DNA of 12,948 bases, from positions 1-12,948 of the forward strand of contig JAKFXJ010000130.1 of the NCBI GenBank assembly GCA_021731425.1, read 5' to 3'. The notes beneath the pieces were generated by a model that saw only the letters and a list, made by a program, of their open reading frames with translations, did not search any database and was not told the DNA's origin. Source of the DNA: Limnohabitans sp. (GTDB lineage: Bacteria > Pseudomonadota > Gammaproteobacteria > Burkholderiales > Burkholderiaceae_C). Below, in pieces: positions 1 through 6,064 of the stretch. How positions within the stretch are numbered: position 1 is the first letter of the stretch; each line of letters begins with the position of its first letter. A program made the position numbers and the translations under genes.

Positions 1-1097
1 TCCCTGACGAGTACCACCGCAAGGTCGACGAAAAACGTGGTTACCCCGAAGAGTTTGTCGACGCCCTCACCAAGGCGGGCTGGATGGCCGCGCTGATCCC
101 ACAGGAATACGGCGGCTCGGGCCTGTCCATGGCCGAGGCCTCGGTCATCATGGAAGAGATCAACCGCTCGGGCGGCAACTCGGGCGCCTGCCACGGCCAG
201 ATGTACGTGATGAACTCGATTGTGCGCAGCGGCTCTGAGGCGCAGAAAAATTTGCTCCTGCCCAAGATCGCCACAGGCGAGTTGCGCATTCAGTCCATGG
301 GCGTGACCGAGCCCACCACGGGCAGCGACACGACCAAGCTCAAAACCACCGCCGTCAAAAAAGACGGCCGCTGGGTCATCAACGGCCAGAAGGTCTGGAT
401 CTCGCGCATCCAGCACAGCGACCTGATGATCTTGTTGGCCCGCACCACGCCCGCCGACCAAGTCACCAAGCGGTCTGAGGGCCTGTCGTGTTTCCTGATT
501 GACTTGAAGCAAGCGATCGGCAACGGCCTCACGGTGCGGCCCATCTTGAACATGGTCAACCACGAGACCAACGAGCTGTTTTTTGACAACCTCGAGATCC
601 CCGAAGACGCGCTCTTGGGTGAAGAGGGCAAGGGCTTCAAGACCTTGCTCGACGGCCTGAACGCCGAGCGCGTGCTGATCGCGGCCGAGTGCATTGGCGA
701 CGGCTACTGGTTCATCGACCGCGCCACCAAATACGCCAAAGACCGCGTGGTGTTTGGCCGCCCCATTGGCCAAAACCAGGGTGTTCAGTTCCCGATTGCC
801 GACGCCTTCATTGAGCTGGAAGCCGCCAATCTGATGCGCTGGAAGGCCTGCGAAAAAATCGACGCGATGCAAAACGCCGGGGCCGAAGCCAACATGGCCA
901 AATACCTCGCGGCCAAGGCCAGCTGGGAAGCGGCCAACGTCTGCCTGCAAACGCACGGCGGTTTTGGCTTTGCGTGCGAATACGACATCGAGCGCAAGTT
1001 CCGCGAGACCCGCCTGTACCAGGTGGCCCCGGTCTCGACCAACATGATCTTCAGCTACGTGGCCGAGCACATCCTCGGGCTGCCCCGTTCGTTCTGA
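1..1097 (+). CDS. Acyl-CoA dehydrogenase family protein (5' end outside window)
   Basis: An FAD-dependent enzyme of the acyl-CoA dehydrogenase superfamily, expected to introduce an alpha,beta double bond into an acyl-CoA and pass electrons to ETF. The reading frame is open from base 3, giving 364 visible residues against a usual 380-390, so about 20 N-terminal residues are missing. Seen: the FAD/substrate-loop motif MGVTEPTTGSDT, the segment NGQKVWISRIQHSDLMI, the C-domain motif DRVVFGRPIGQNQGVQFPIAD, and the helix motif QTHGGFGFACEYDIERKFRE. The canonical C-terminal Glu of the YEGT motif is absent: the equivalent stretch reads YQVAPVSTN. A Glu is present in NAERVLIA (codon 666-668), where isovaleryl-CoA and long-chain dehydrogenases carry their base. 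It is the first visible gene of an operon and lies 13 bases before the CoA-transferase. The family is secure; the substrate is unknown. Confidence 0.93.
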   Translation, partial: PDEYHRKVDEKRGYPEEFVDALTKAGWMAALIPQEYGGSGLSMAEASVIMEEINRSGGNSGACHGQMYVMNSIVRSGSEAQKNLLLPKIATGELRIQSMGVTEPTTGSDTTKLKTTAVKKDGRWVINGQKVWISRIQHSDLMILLARTTPADQVTKRSEGLSCFLIDLKQAIGNGLTVRPILNMVNHETNELFFDNLEIPEDALLGEEGKGFKTLLDGLNAERVLIAAECIGDGYWFIDRATKYAKDRVVFGRPIGQNQGVQFPIADAFIELEAANLMRWKACEKIDAMQNAGAEANMAKYLAAKASWEAANVCLQTHGGFGFACEYDIERKFRETRLYQVAPVSTNMIFSYVAEHILGLPRSF

Positions 1098-1113
1098 CAT
1101 CCGTTCTGACATG
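1090..1113 (+). repeat. 12-bp tandem duplication at the dehydrogenase/CoA-transferase junction
   Basis: CGTTCTGACATC (1090-1101) is followed directly by CGTTCTGACATG (1102-1113), two 12-bp units differing only in the last base. The first copy carries the TGA stop of the dehydrogenase; the second supplies the ATG of the CoA-transferase. With one copy the stop and start would be one base apart, so the duplication probably widened a former near-overlap to 13 bases. No Shine-Dalgarno sequence is visible ahead of the ATG, so translational coupling is likely. Confidence 0.8.
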
Positions 1114-2298
1114 ACATCGCCAAGACCTCTGGACGGCATCACCGTCGTCTCTCTCGAACACGCGATTGCCGCGCCTTTTTGCACGCGCCAACTGGCCGAC
1201 TTGGGCGCACGCGTCATCAAGATTGAACGCCCCGGCGCGGGTGATTTTGCGCGGGCCTACGACACGCGGGTGCGCGGCCAGTCCTCGCACTTTGTGTGGA
1301 CCAACCGCTCCAAAGAGAGCCTCACGCTCGACCTCAAAAACCCCGACGCCATGGCCGTGCTGAACAGCTTGCTGCAAAGCGCCGATGTGCTGGTGCAAAA
1401 CCTGGCCCCTGGTGCTGCCGCGCGCATGGGCCTGTCGTTTGAGGCGCTCAGCCCCACACACCCCAAGCTCATTGTTTGCGACATCTCGGGCTACGGCGAA
1501 GACGGCCCCTACCGCGATAAAAAAGCCTATGACCTCTTGATCCAGAGCGAAGCGGGCATGTTGTCGATCACCGGCACGCCCGAGGACCCGTCCAAAACCG
1601 GCAACTCGATCGCTGACATCGCGGCCGGCATGTACGCCTACACCAACATCCTGTCGGCCCTGCTCTTGCGCGGCAAAACCGGCCAGGGCAGCCACATCGA
1701 CGTGTCCATGCTCGAAGCGTTGGCCGAGTGGATGGGCTACCCGCTGTATTACGCACACGACGGCGCCACCCCACCGCCGCGCAGCGCGGCCTCGCACGCC
1801 AGCATCTACCCCTATGGCCCGTTTGCAGCGGGCGATGGTGGCACTGTGATGCTGGGCCTGCAAAACGAGCGCGAGTGGAAAGTCTTTTGCGACGTGGTGT
1901 TGGGCGACGCTGCACTGGCCAACGATCCGCGCTTTTGCACCAACGCCTTGCGCAGCGAGAACCGTGCGCAGCTCAAGCAACTCATCGTGGGCATGTTCGC
2001 CCGCATGAGCACAAGCGACGTCGAGGCGCGGCTGGACCAAGCGCAAATTGCCAACGCCCGCATGAACGACATGGCAGGTGTTTGGGCGCACCCGCAACTC
2101 AAGGCGCGCGAGCGCTGGCATAACGTGGGCTCACCTGCGGGCGACATCCCCGCCCTGTTGCCGCCCGGGCGCAACAACCGTTACGACTACCGCATGGACG
2201 CCGTGCCTGCCGTGGGCGAGCACACCGAGGCCATTCTGCGCGAGCTGGGCCTGGAAGATGCAGCGGTGCACGCCCTGCGCACGAACAAAGCTATTTGA
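1111..2298 (+). CDS. Family III CoA-transferase (CaiB/BaiF type)
   Basis: Transfers CoA between carboxylic acids, typically from succinyl-CoA or another acyl-CoA to the pathway substrate. It is cytoplasmic and usually an interlocked dimer. The 395-residue length is normal. Seen: the N-terminal LDGITVVSLEHAIAAPF and LGARVIKIERPGAGD, the LTLDLKNPDA segment, then SGYGEDGPYRDKKAYDLL, in which Asp141 aligns with the catalytic Asp of formyl-CoA transferase that forms the aspartyl anhydride. GQGSHIDVSMLEALAEW and a C-terminal LPPGRNN region complete the fold. It sits 13 bases after the dehydrogenase stop; its own stop lies 35 bases before the MmgE/PrpD start. Context suggests activation of the acid handled by this operon, for example succinyl-CoA:mesaconate or malate-type transfer, but the acceptor acid is inference. 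Confidence 0.93.
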   Translation: MTSPRPLDGITVVSLEHAIAAPFCTRQLADLGARVIKIERPGAGDFARAYDTRVRGQSSHFVWTNRSKESLTLDLKNPDAMAVLNSLLQSADVLVQNLAPGAAARMGLSFEALSPTHPKLIVCDISGYGEDGPYRDKKAYDLLIQSEAGMLSITGTPEDPSKTGNSIADIAAGMYAYTNILSALLLRGKTGQGSHIDVSMLEALAEWMGYPLYYAHDGATPPPRSAASHASIYPYGPFAAGDGGTVMLGLQNEREWKVFCDVVLGDAALANDPRFCTNALRSENRAQLKQLIVGMFARMSTSDVEARLDQAQIANARMNDMAGVWAHPQLKARERWHNVGSPAGDIPALLPPGRNNRYDYRMDAVPAVGEHTEAILRELGLEDAAVHALRTNKAI

Positions 2299-2333
2299 CC
2301 CTGCCACCCCAAACCAAGGACAACGAGACCGCC

Positions 2334-3698
2334 ATGGCACACAGCACGTTATCCAACACCGCCCAGCTCGCCGCCTTTGCCGCAGGCTTGCGCTTCGAAG
2401 ACATTCCCGAGCCGGTGGTCCGCAAGATCGAAGACCTGCTGGTCGACTGGTTTGGCTCGGCCGTGGCCGGGCATGGCTCGCGTCCCGTGGAGAGCATCAC
2501 CCGCTTTGCGCAGGCCATGGGTCCGGCCCAAGGGCCTTCTGAAGTCATCATCAACCGCGCCCGCACCACGCCGTATTTGGCCGCCATGGCGAACGCGGCG
2601 GCCTCGCATGTGGCCGAGCAAGACGACGTGCACAACGGCTCGGTGTTCCACCCGGCCACGGTGGTGTTTTCGCCTGCGGTGGCGGTGGCACAGGCACTGG
2701 GCGCGAGTGGCCAGCAGCTGCTGGCCGCATCGGTGGTCGGTTACGAAGTGGGCATCCGTGTGGGTGAATTTTTGGGCCGCTCGCACTACCGCGTGTTCCA
2801 CACCACCGGCACGGCAGGCACGCTGGCCGCAGCAGCGGCCGTGGGCCATTTGCTGGGCCTGAACGCGCAGCAAATGCAGCACGCGCTGGGCTCGGCGGGC
2901 ACACAGTCGGCGGGCCTGTGGGAGTTCTTGCGCACCGCCGCCGACAGCAAACAGCTGCACACCGCACACGCTGCTGGGGCGGGCTTGATGTCGGCTTATT
3001 TGGCCAAAGATGGTTTCACGGGCGCAGCAGAAATTCTGGAAGGCCCACAAGGCATGGCCGTGGGCATGTCGACAGATGCCGACCCCAGCAGTTTGGTGGA
3101 TGGCCTGGGCACACGCTGGGCCACGGCCGAGACCTCGTTCAAGTACCACGCCAGCTGCCGCCACACGCACCCGGCGGCCGATGCGCTGCTGCACGTCATG
3201 CAGACGAATGGCTTGAAGCTGGATGATCTGGCCCAAGTGGTGACACATGTGCACCAAGGTGCCATCGACGTGCTCGGCCCGGTGGTGCGGCCCGTCACGG
3301 TGCACCAAAGCAAGTTCTCGATGGGCACGGTGCTGGCGCTGGTGGCGCAACATGGACACGCGGGCCTGACCGAATTCGACCGCGACTTTTTGAGTCAAGT
3401 CACCCAGGCCCTGCGCGACAAAGTCAGCATGGTGCTGGACGCCGAAGTGGACGGCGCTTACCCCAAACGCTGGATCGGCAAAGTCACGGTGACCACCACC
3501 GATGGCCGCGTGCTCCACGGCCGTGTGGACGAACCCAAGGGCGACCCTGGCAACACCTTGTCGCGCCAAGAGATCACCGACAAAGCCCTGCGCCTGGCGG
3601 CCTTCAGCGGCGGTGCCACGCCCGAAGCCATGCGCCAGAGTGTGGACGCGCTGTGGCAAGTGGCCAGCTGGCCCACGGTGGGCCCGCTGCTGCCATGA
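2334..3698 (+). CDS. MmgE/PrpD family protein
   Basis: A member of the family that includes 2-methylcitrate dehydratase (PrpD) and cis-aconitate decarboxylase (ACOD1/Irg1). The 454-residue length fits. ATG 2334 is chosen with GAG six bases upstream; a TTG overlapping the previous stop would add 13 atypical residues. Seen: SHVAEQDDVHNGSVFHPATV (91-110), RVFHTTGTAGTLAAAAA (H156), SKQLHTAHAAG (K206), GFTGAAEILEG, and SFKYHASCRHTHPAADA (K270, C275). His156, Lys206 and Lys270 match the known active-site His and Lys residues of cis-aconitate decarboxylase, but its Asp93 and Thr97 appear as Glu95 and Val99. The exact PrpD or decarboxylase reaction should therefore not be assumed. The stop overlaps the lyase start as ATGA, indicating translational coupling. 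Probably dehydrates, hydrates or decarboxylates a tricarboxylate or branched acid of this pathway (inference). Confidence 0.92.
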   Translation: MAHSTLSNTAQLAAFAAGLRFEDIPEPVVRKIEDLLVDWFGSAVAGHGSRPVESITRFAQAMGPAQGPSEVIINRARTTPYLAAMANAAASHVAEQDDVHNGSVFHPATVVFSPAVAVAQALGASGQQLLAASVVGYEVGIRVGEFLGRSHYRVFHTTGTAGTLAAAAAVGHLLGLNAQQMQHALGSAGTQSAGLWEFLRTAADSKQLHTAHAAGAGLMSAYLAKDGFTGAAEILEGPQGMAVGMSTDADPSSLVDGLGTRWATAETSFKYHASCRHTHPAADALLHVMQTNGLKLDDLAQVVTHVHQGAIDVLGPVVRPVTVHQSKFSMGTVLALVAQHGHAGLTEFDRDFLSQVTQALRDKVSMVLDAEVDGAYPKRWIGKVTVTTTDGRVLHGRVDEPKGDPGNTLSRQEITDKALRLAAFSGGATPEAMRQSVDALWQVASWPTVGPLLP

Positions 3699-4537
3699 GC
3701 GTGACGCCAGGGCCTTCTCGTCTGGCGCAGGCGCGCAGCTTTTTGTTTGTGCCCGGCCACCGCCCCGAGCGCTTTGCCAAGGCATTGGCCAGTGGTGCCG
3801 ACGCGGTCATCATCGACCTCGAAGATGCGGTGCCGCTGGACGCTAAAGGTACGGCCCGCACTGCCCTGCTGGATGCTTGGAAGGACTTTGACCCGGCCGA
3901 ACGCGCACGCCTTTTGGTGCGCGTGAACCCGGCAGGCACCCCCTGGCACGAGGCCGACCTGGCTGCCGTGGCCAGCCTGACGGGTCTGGGCGCGCTCATG
4001 CTGCCCAAGGCCGAAAACCCGCAGCAGGTCGAGCAGGCTTTTCGCACCAGCAGCAAACGCGTTTTGCCCTTGATCGAAAGTGCCGAGGGCGTGGGGCAGA
4101 TGGACGCCATCGCCCGCGCAGCAGGCACCTTGCGCCTGGGCCTGGGCCACATCGATTTACAGGCCGATTTGGGGCTCCGCTGCGGACCTGACGAAGCCGA
4201 GTTGGCTCCAGTGCGGCTGGCGATGGTGGTGGCCTCGCGCCGAGCAGGTTTGCCCGCCCCGGTGGATGGTGTGACCATCGCCACGCAAGACGCCGAGGCT
4301 CTGGCCGCAGACGCCCAGCGCAGCCGACGCTTCGGCTTTGGGGCCAAGCTGTGCATTCATCCCGCACAAGTGGCGGGTGTGCACCAGGCCTTGGCCCCGA
4401 CCGCTGCCGAGTGCGACTGGGCTCGCCGCGTGCTGGCCGCCGAAGTGGCAGCAGGCGGCGGCGCGTTCAGTGTGGACGGCAAAATGGTCGACCCGCCTGT
4501 GCTGCTGCTGGCGCGCAGTTTGCTGCGCGAGCGCTGA
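3695..4537 (+). CDS. HpcH/HpaI aldolase/CitE-like CoA-ester lyase
   Basis: A Mg2+-dependent TIM-barrel lyase of the citrate lyase beta-subunit family. It probably cleaves a beta-hydroxyacyl-CoA (malyl-CoA or citramalyl-CoA type) into an acyl-CoA and an oxoacid. The 280-residue length is typical. Seen: RSFLFVPGHRPERFAKAL (14-31), IIDLEDAVP (D41, E43, D44), LLVRVNPAG with Arg76, LPLIESAEGV with metal-ligand Glu128, GHIDLQADLG with metal-ligand Asp154, GFGAKLCIHPAQV (214-226) and SVDGKMVDPPVLLLAR (259-274). The start is the ATG overlapping the upstream stop (ATGA); a GTG 42 bases earlier gives residues outside the family pattern. It is last of the four-gene operon, and a GC-rich hairpin follows it. 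Malyl-, citramalyl- or methylmalyl-type substrates are all possible; the sequence does not choose. Confidence 0.92.
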   Translation: MSVTPGPSRLAQARSFLFVPGHRPERFAKALASGADAVIIDLEDAVPLDAKGTARTALLDAWKDFDPAERARLLVRVNPAGTPWHEADLAAVASLTGLGALMLPKAENPQQVEQAFRTSSKRVLPLIESAEGVGQMDAIARAAGTLRLGLGHIDLQADLGLRCGPDEAELAPVRLAMVVASRRAGLPAPVDGVTIATQDAEALAADAQRSRRFGFGAKLCIHPAQVAGVHQALAPTAAECDWARRVLAAEVAAGGGAFSVDGKMVDPPVLLLARSLLRER

Positions 4538-4543
4538 GCCCGT

Positions 4544-4558
4544 CGGGGGCCGCCCCCG
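4544..4558 (+). other. GC-rich hairpin between lyase and LysR genes
   Basis: A perfect 6-bp stem, CGGGGG/CCCCCG, with a 3-base loop starts six bases after the lyase stop. No T-run follows, so it is not a standard rho-independent terminator. It may stabilise the 3' end of the operon mRNA or attenuate read-through into the regulator gene. The structure is read directly; the role is inference. Confidence 0.45.
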
Positions 4559-4562
4559 CTGG

Positions 4563-4568
4563 CACAAT
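4563..4568 (+). promoter_or_regulatory. Candidate -10 element of the LysR gene (leaderless start)
   Basis: CACAAT matches TATAAT at four of six positions and ends six bases before the ATG at 4575, so transcription would begin at or next to the start codon and give a leaderless mRNA. No Shine-Dalgarno sequence precedes the ATG, only a run of C. No good -35 is seen. The same arrangement recurs ahead of the EamA and TetR genes in this window, which raises confidence. Confidence 0.4.
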
Positions 4569-4574
4569 CCCCCC

Positions 4575-5495
4575 ATGTCTGTTCATTTCGATCTGGTGGA
4601 TTTGCGCCTCATGGTGCGGGTGGCCGAAGCCAACAGCCTCACCAAAGGGGCCGAGGCTTCGTTCATCTCGCTGCCTGCGGCCAGCACGCGCATCAAGAAC
4701 CTCGAAGAAAGCATCGGCGCCAAACTGCTCAACCGCCACAGCCAGGGCGTGACCCTCACGCCGCCGGGCCAGGCCTTTGTGCATCGGGCGCGGCTGGTGC
4801 TGGGCCAGATCGAACACCTGCGCGGCGACCTGCAGGAATACGCCAGTGGCATCAAAGGCCACCTGCGCGTGTACGCCAACACCACAGCCTTGGGTGAGTT
4901 CTTACCCGAGGTGCTCAAGCGTTACCTGGCCACGCACCCCGATGTGAACATCGACCTGCAAGAAAAACTGTCGAACGAAATCGTACGCGCTGTGATGGAC
5001 GGCAAGACCGACATCGGCATCGTGGCCGGGTCTGTGCGCACCGAAAACTTGCAAACCTTGCCTTACCGGTCGGACAGTTTGGTGCTGGTGGTGCCCGACG
5101 GCCACCCCGTGGCCGACTTGCCCAGCATGCCGCTCATTGACGCGCTGGAGTTTGACCATGTGGGCCTGCACGAAGCGAGTGCCTTGCACGCCTTCCTCAA
5201 CCGCGAGTGCGAGCAGCTGAACAAGCCGCTCAAGGTGCGCATCCAGGTCAGCAGCTTCGAGTCGGCCTGCCGCATGATCGAAGCCGGTGTGGGCGTGGGC
5301 GTGCTGCCCGAATCGGCCGCCCGCCGCCACGCCCGCAGCATGGCCATCCGCCTGGTGCCTCTGTCTGACGCCTGGGCCATCCGCTCCATGCAGATTTGTG
5401 TGCGCAACATCGACGAGCTGCCGGGCTTTGCGCGGGACTTGATTGATCTGTTGTCAGAGGATGCGCGGTTGGCTCAATCCTTAGCCACCCCGTGA
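4575..5495 (+). CDS. LysR-family transcriptional regulator
   Basis: A 306-residue cytoplasmic DNA-binding regulator of normal LysR length. The N-terminal winged helix-turn-helix is seen in FDLVDLRLMVRVAEANSLTK through ASTRIKNLEESIGAKLLNR (about 5-55), followed by GVTLTPPGQAFVHRARLVL and the linker helix. The substrate-binding domain starts near IKGHLRVYANTTALGEFLP and includes DIGIVAGSV and GVGVGVLPESAARRH. It lies 37 bases after the lyase stop on the same strand, so it probably regulates this operon, with an intermediate as coinducer. That is inferred from position, and the usual divergent LysR arrangement is not seen inside the window. Its 3' end overlaps the convergent BrnA gene by 15 bases. 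Confidence 0.93.
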   Translation: MSVHFDLVDLRLMVRVAEANSLTKGAEASFISLPAASTRIKNLEESIGAKLLNRHSQGVTLTPPGQAFVHRARLVLGQIEHLRGDLQEYASGIKGHLRVYANTTALGEFLPEVLKRYLATHPDVNIDLQEKLSNEIVRAVMDGKTDIGIVAGSVRTENLQTLPYRSDSLVLVVPDGHPVADLPSMPLIDALEFDHVGLHEASALHAFLNRECEQLNKPLKVRIQVSSFESACRMIEAGVGVGVLPESAARRHARSMAIRLVPLSDAWAIRSMQICVRNIDELPGFARDLIDLLSEDARLAQSLATP

Positions 5496-5780
5496 ATGGC
5501 TGGCCACATATTGGCGCAGCACGCTGTCCATGAGCGATTGCCAGCCGTCGCCCGTGGACTTGAAATAGGCCAGCACCTCGGGGCTGTAGCGCACCGAAAC
5601 CAGTTGTTTTTTGTTCTCGGATTTAGGGCGGCCGCGCAAGTTCTTGAGTGGCACCATCGCCTTCAATTGCGTGGGCGTGAGTGGCTGAGCATCAGGATCG
5701 CTCCGGGCTGCGGCGATGATGGCCTTGTCCTCTTGCACGCTCGGCATTCGCACGGTTGGGCGCTTAGAAATTGTCGACAT
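5481..5780 (-). CDS. brnA: BrnA family antitoxin
   Basis: Antitoxin of a type II toxin-antitoxin pair. In the characterised Brucella abortus system BrnA binds and neutralises the BrnT ribonuclease and represses the operon. The 99-residue length fits. The N-terminal half is basic and polar. The C-terminal half, LVSVRYSPEVLAYFKSTGDG followed by WQSLMDSVLRQYV, has the family's ribbon-helix-helix-like DNA-binding and dimerisation signature. The gene starts inside the end of the toxin gene with a 17-base overlap. It has a clear Shine-Dalgarno GAGG (5790-5793) nine bases before ATG, whereas the toxin has none visible. Its stop lies within the last codons of the convergent LysR gene. The toxin-first order is normal for this family. 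Confidence 0.88.
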   Translation of the reverse strand: MSTISKRPTVRMPSVQEDKAIIAAARSDPDAQPLTPTQLKAMVPLKNLRGRPKSENKKQLVSVRYSPEVLAYFKSTGDGWQSLMDSVLRQYVASHSRGG

Positions 5781-6033
5781 AGTGCTTTACCTCGCGTCGA
5801 TTGGCACGGCGAAGGCTGATGATTCTTCGCGCTTGTGTTCGGTCAACAAATGCCACGCAGTAAAGGATTTCGGTCTTTGGAGCGAGAGCGATCATGCGCA
5901 TTTCGTTGTACTCAAACCGATCATCAACCCACACCAACGCGGACTCCCAGTCGAGTTCAACGGCTACGCCCAGTGACAGACCATGTTTGATCTGGTTGGA
6001 AGCGTCTTTGGCCGGGTCGAACTCGATCTGCAT
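5764..6033 (-). CDS. brnT: BrnT family toxin
   Basis: Ribonuclease toxin of the BrnT family, which has a RelE-like fold and inhibits translation by RNA cleavage. The ATG at 6033 gives 89 residues beginning MQIEFDPAKDASNQIKHG, the family's start; a TTG at 6060 would add nine atypical residues. Seen: the EFDPAKD...KHG motif, VAVELDWESALVWVDDR, EMRMIALAP, YCVAFVDR and the basic C-terminal RRIISLRRANRREVKHYV with the family's conserved Arg residues. It appears intact. No Shine-Dalgarno sequence is evident, and a 32-bp dyad covers the start codon, suggesting low and repressed toxin expression. It overlaps the antitoxin by 17 bases and lies 31 bases after the nuclease-like gene, so it may also receive read-through transcription. 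Confidence 0.9.
   Translation of the reverse strand: MQIEFDPAKDASNQIKHGLSLGVAVELDWESALVWVDDRFEYNEMRMIALAPKTEILYCVAFVDRTQARRIISLRRANRREVKHYVDNF
5790..5793 (-). promoter_or_regulatory. Strong ribosome binding site of brnA
   Basis: GAGG on the minus strand lies nine bases upstream of the brnA ATG, inside the 3' end of brnT. The toxin has no comparable site, so the shared mRNA should give more antitoxin than toxin. The site also supports the ATG at 5780 as the real start. Confidence 0.6.
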
Positions 6034-6062
6034 TGTATTTGTGTAGCTACTGAAAATCAATG
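6031..6062 (-). promoter_or_regulatory. 32-bp dyad over the brnT start, candidate BrnA operator
   Basis: An imperfect inverted repeat with 12 of 16 positions matching between arms. It consists of outer CATTG/CAATG, middle TTT/AAA and a perfect central GTAGCTAC (6043-6050), all on one centre at 6046/6047. It covers the brnT ATG. On the minus strand it also holds TTGATT (6060-6055), a 17-base spacer and TACAAT (6037-6032), a good sigma70-type match. BrnA is known to autoregulate, so this is the natural operator candidate. The symmetry is seen directly; binding is inference. Confidence 0.55.
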
Positions 6063-6064
6063 CT

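Noticed and set aside
1051..2121. Long minus-strand open frame opposite the CoA-transferase
   Set aside because: Low-complexity composition typical of the antisense of GC-rich genes, and the plus strand encodes a well-supported enzyme.
3653..3694. GTG start for the CitE-like lyase
   Set aside because: It lies inside the MmgE/PrpD gene and adds residues unlike the family; the ATGA overlap at 3695 is the normal coupled start.
2349..3785. Long open frame on the minus strand opposite the MmgE/PrpD gene
   Set aside because: It is His/Gln/Arg/Ala-rich without family motifs, and the opposite strand has a complete MmgE/PrpD protein with its active-site residues.
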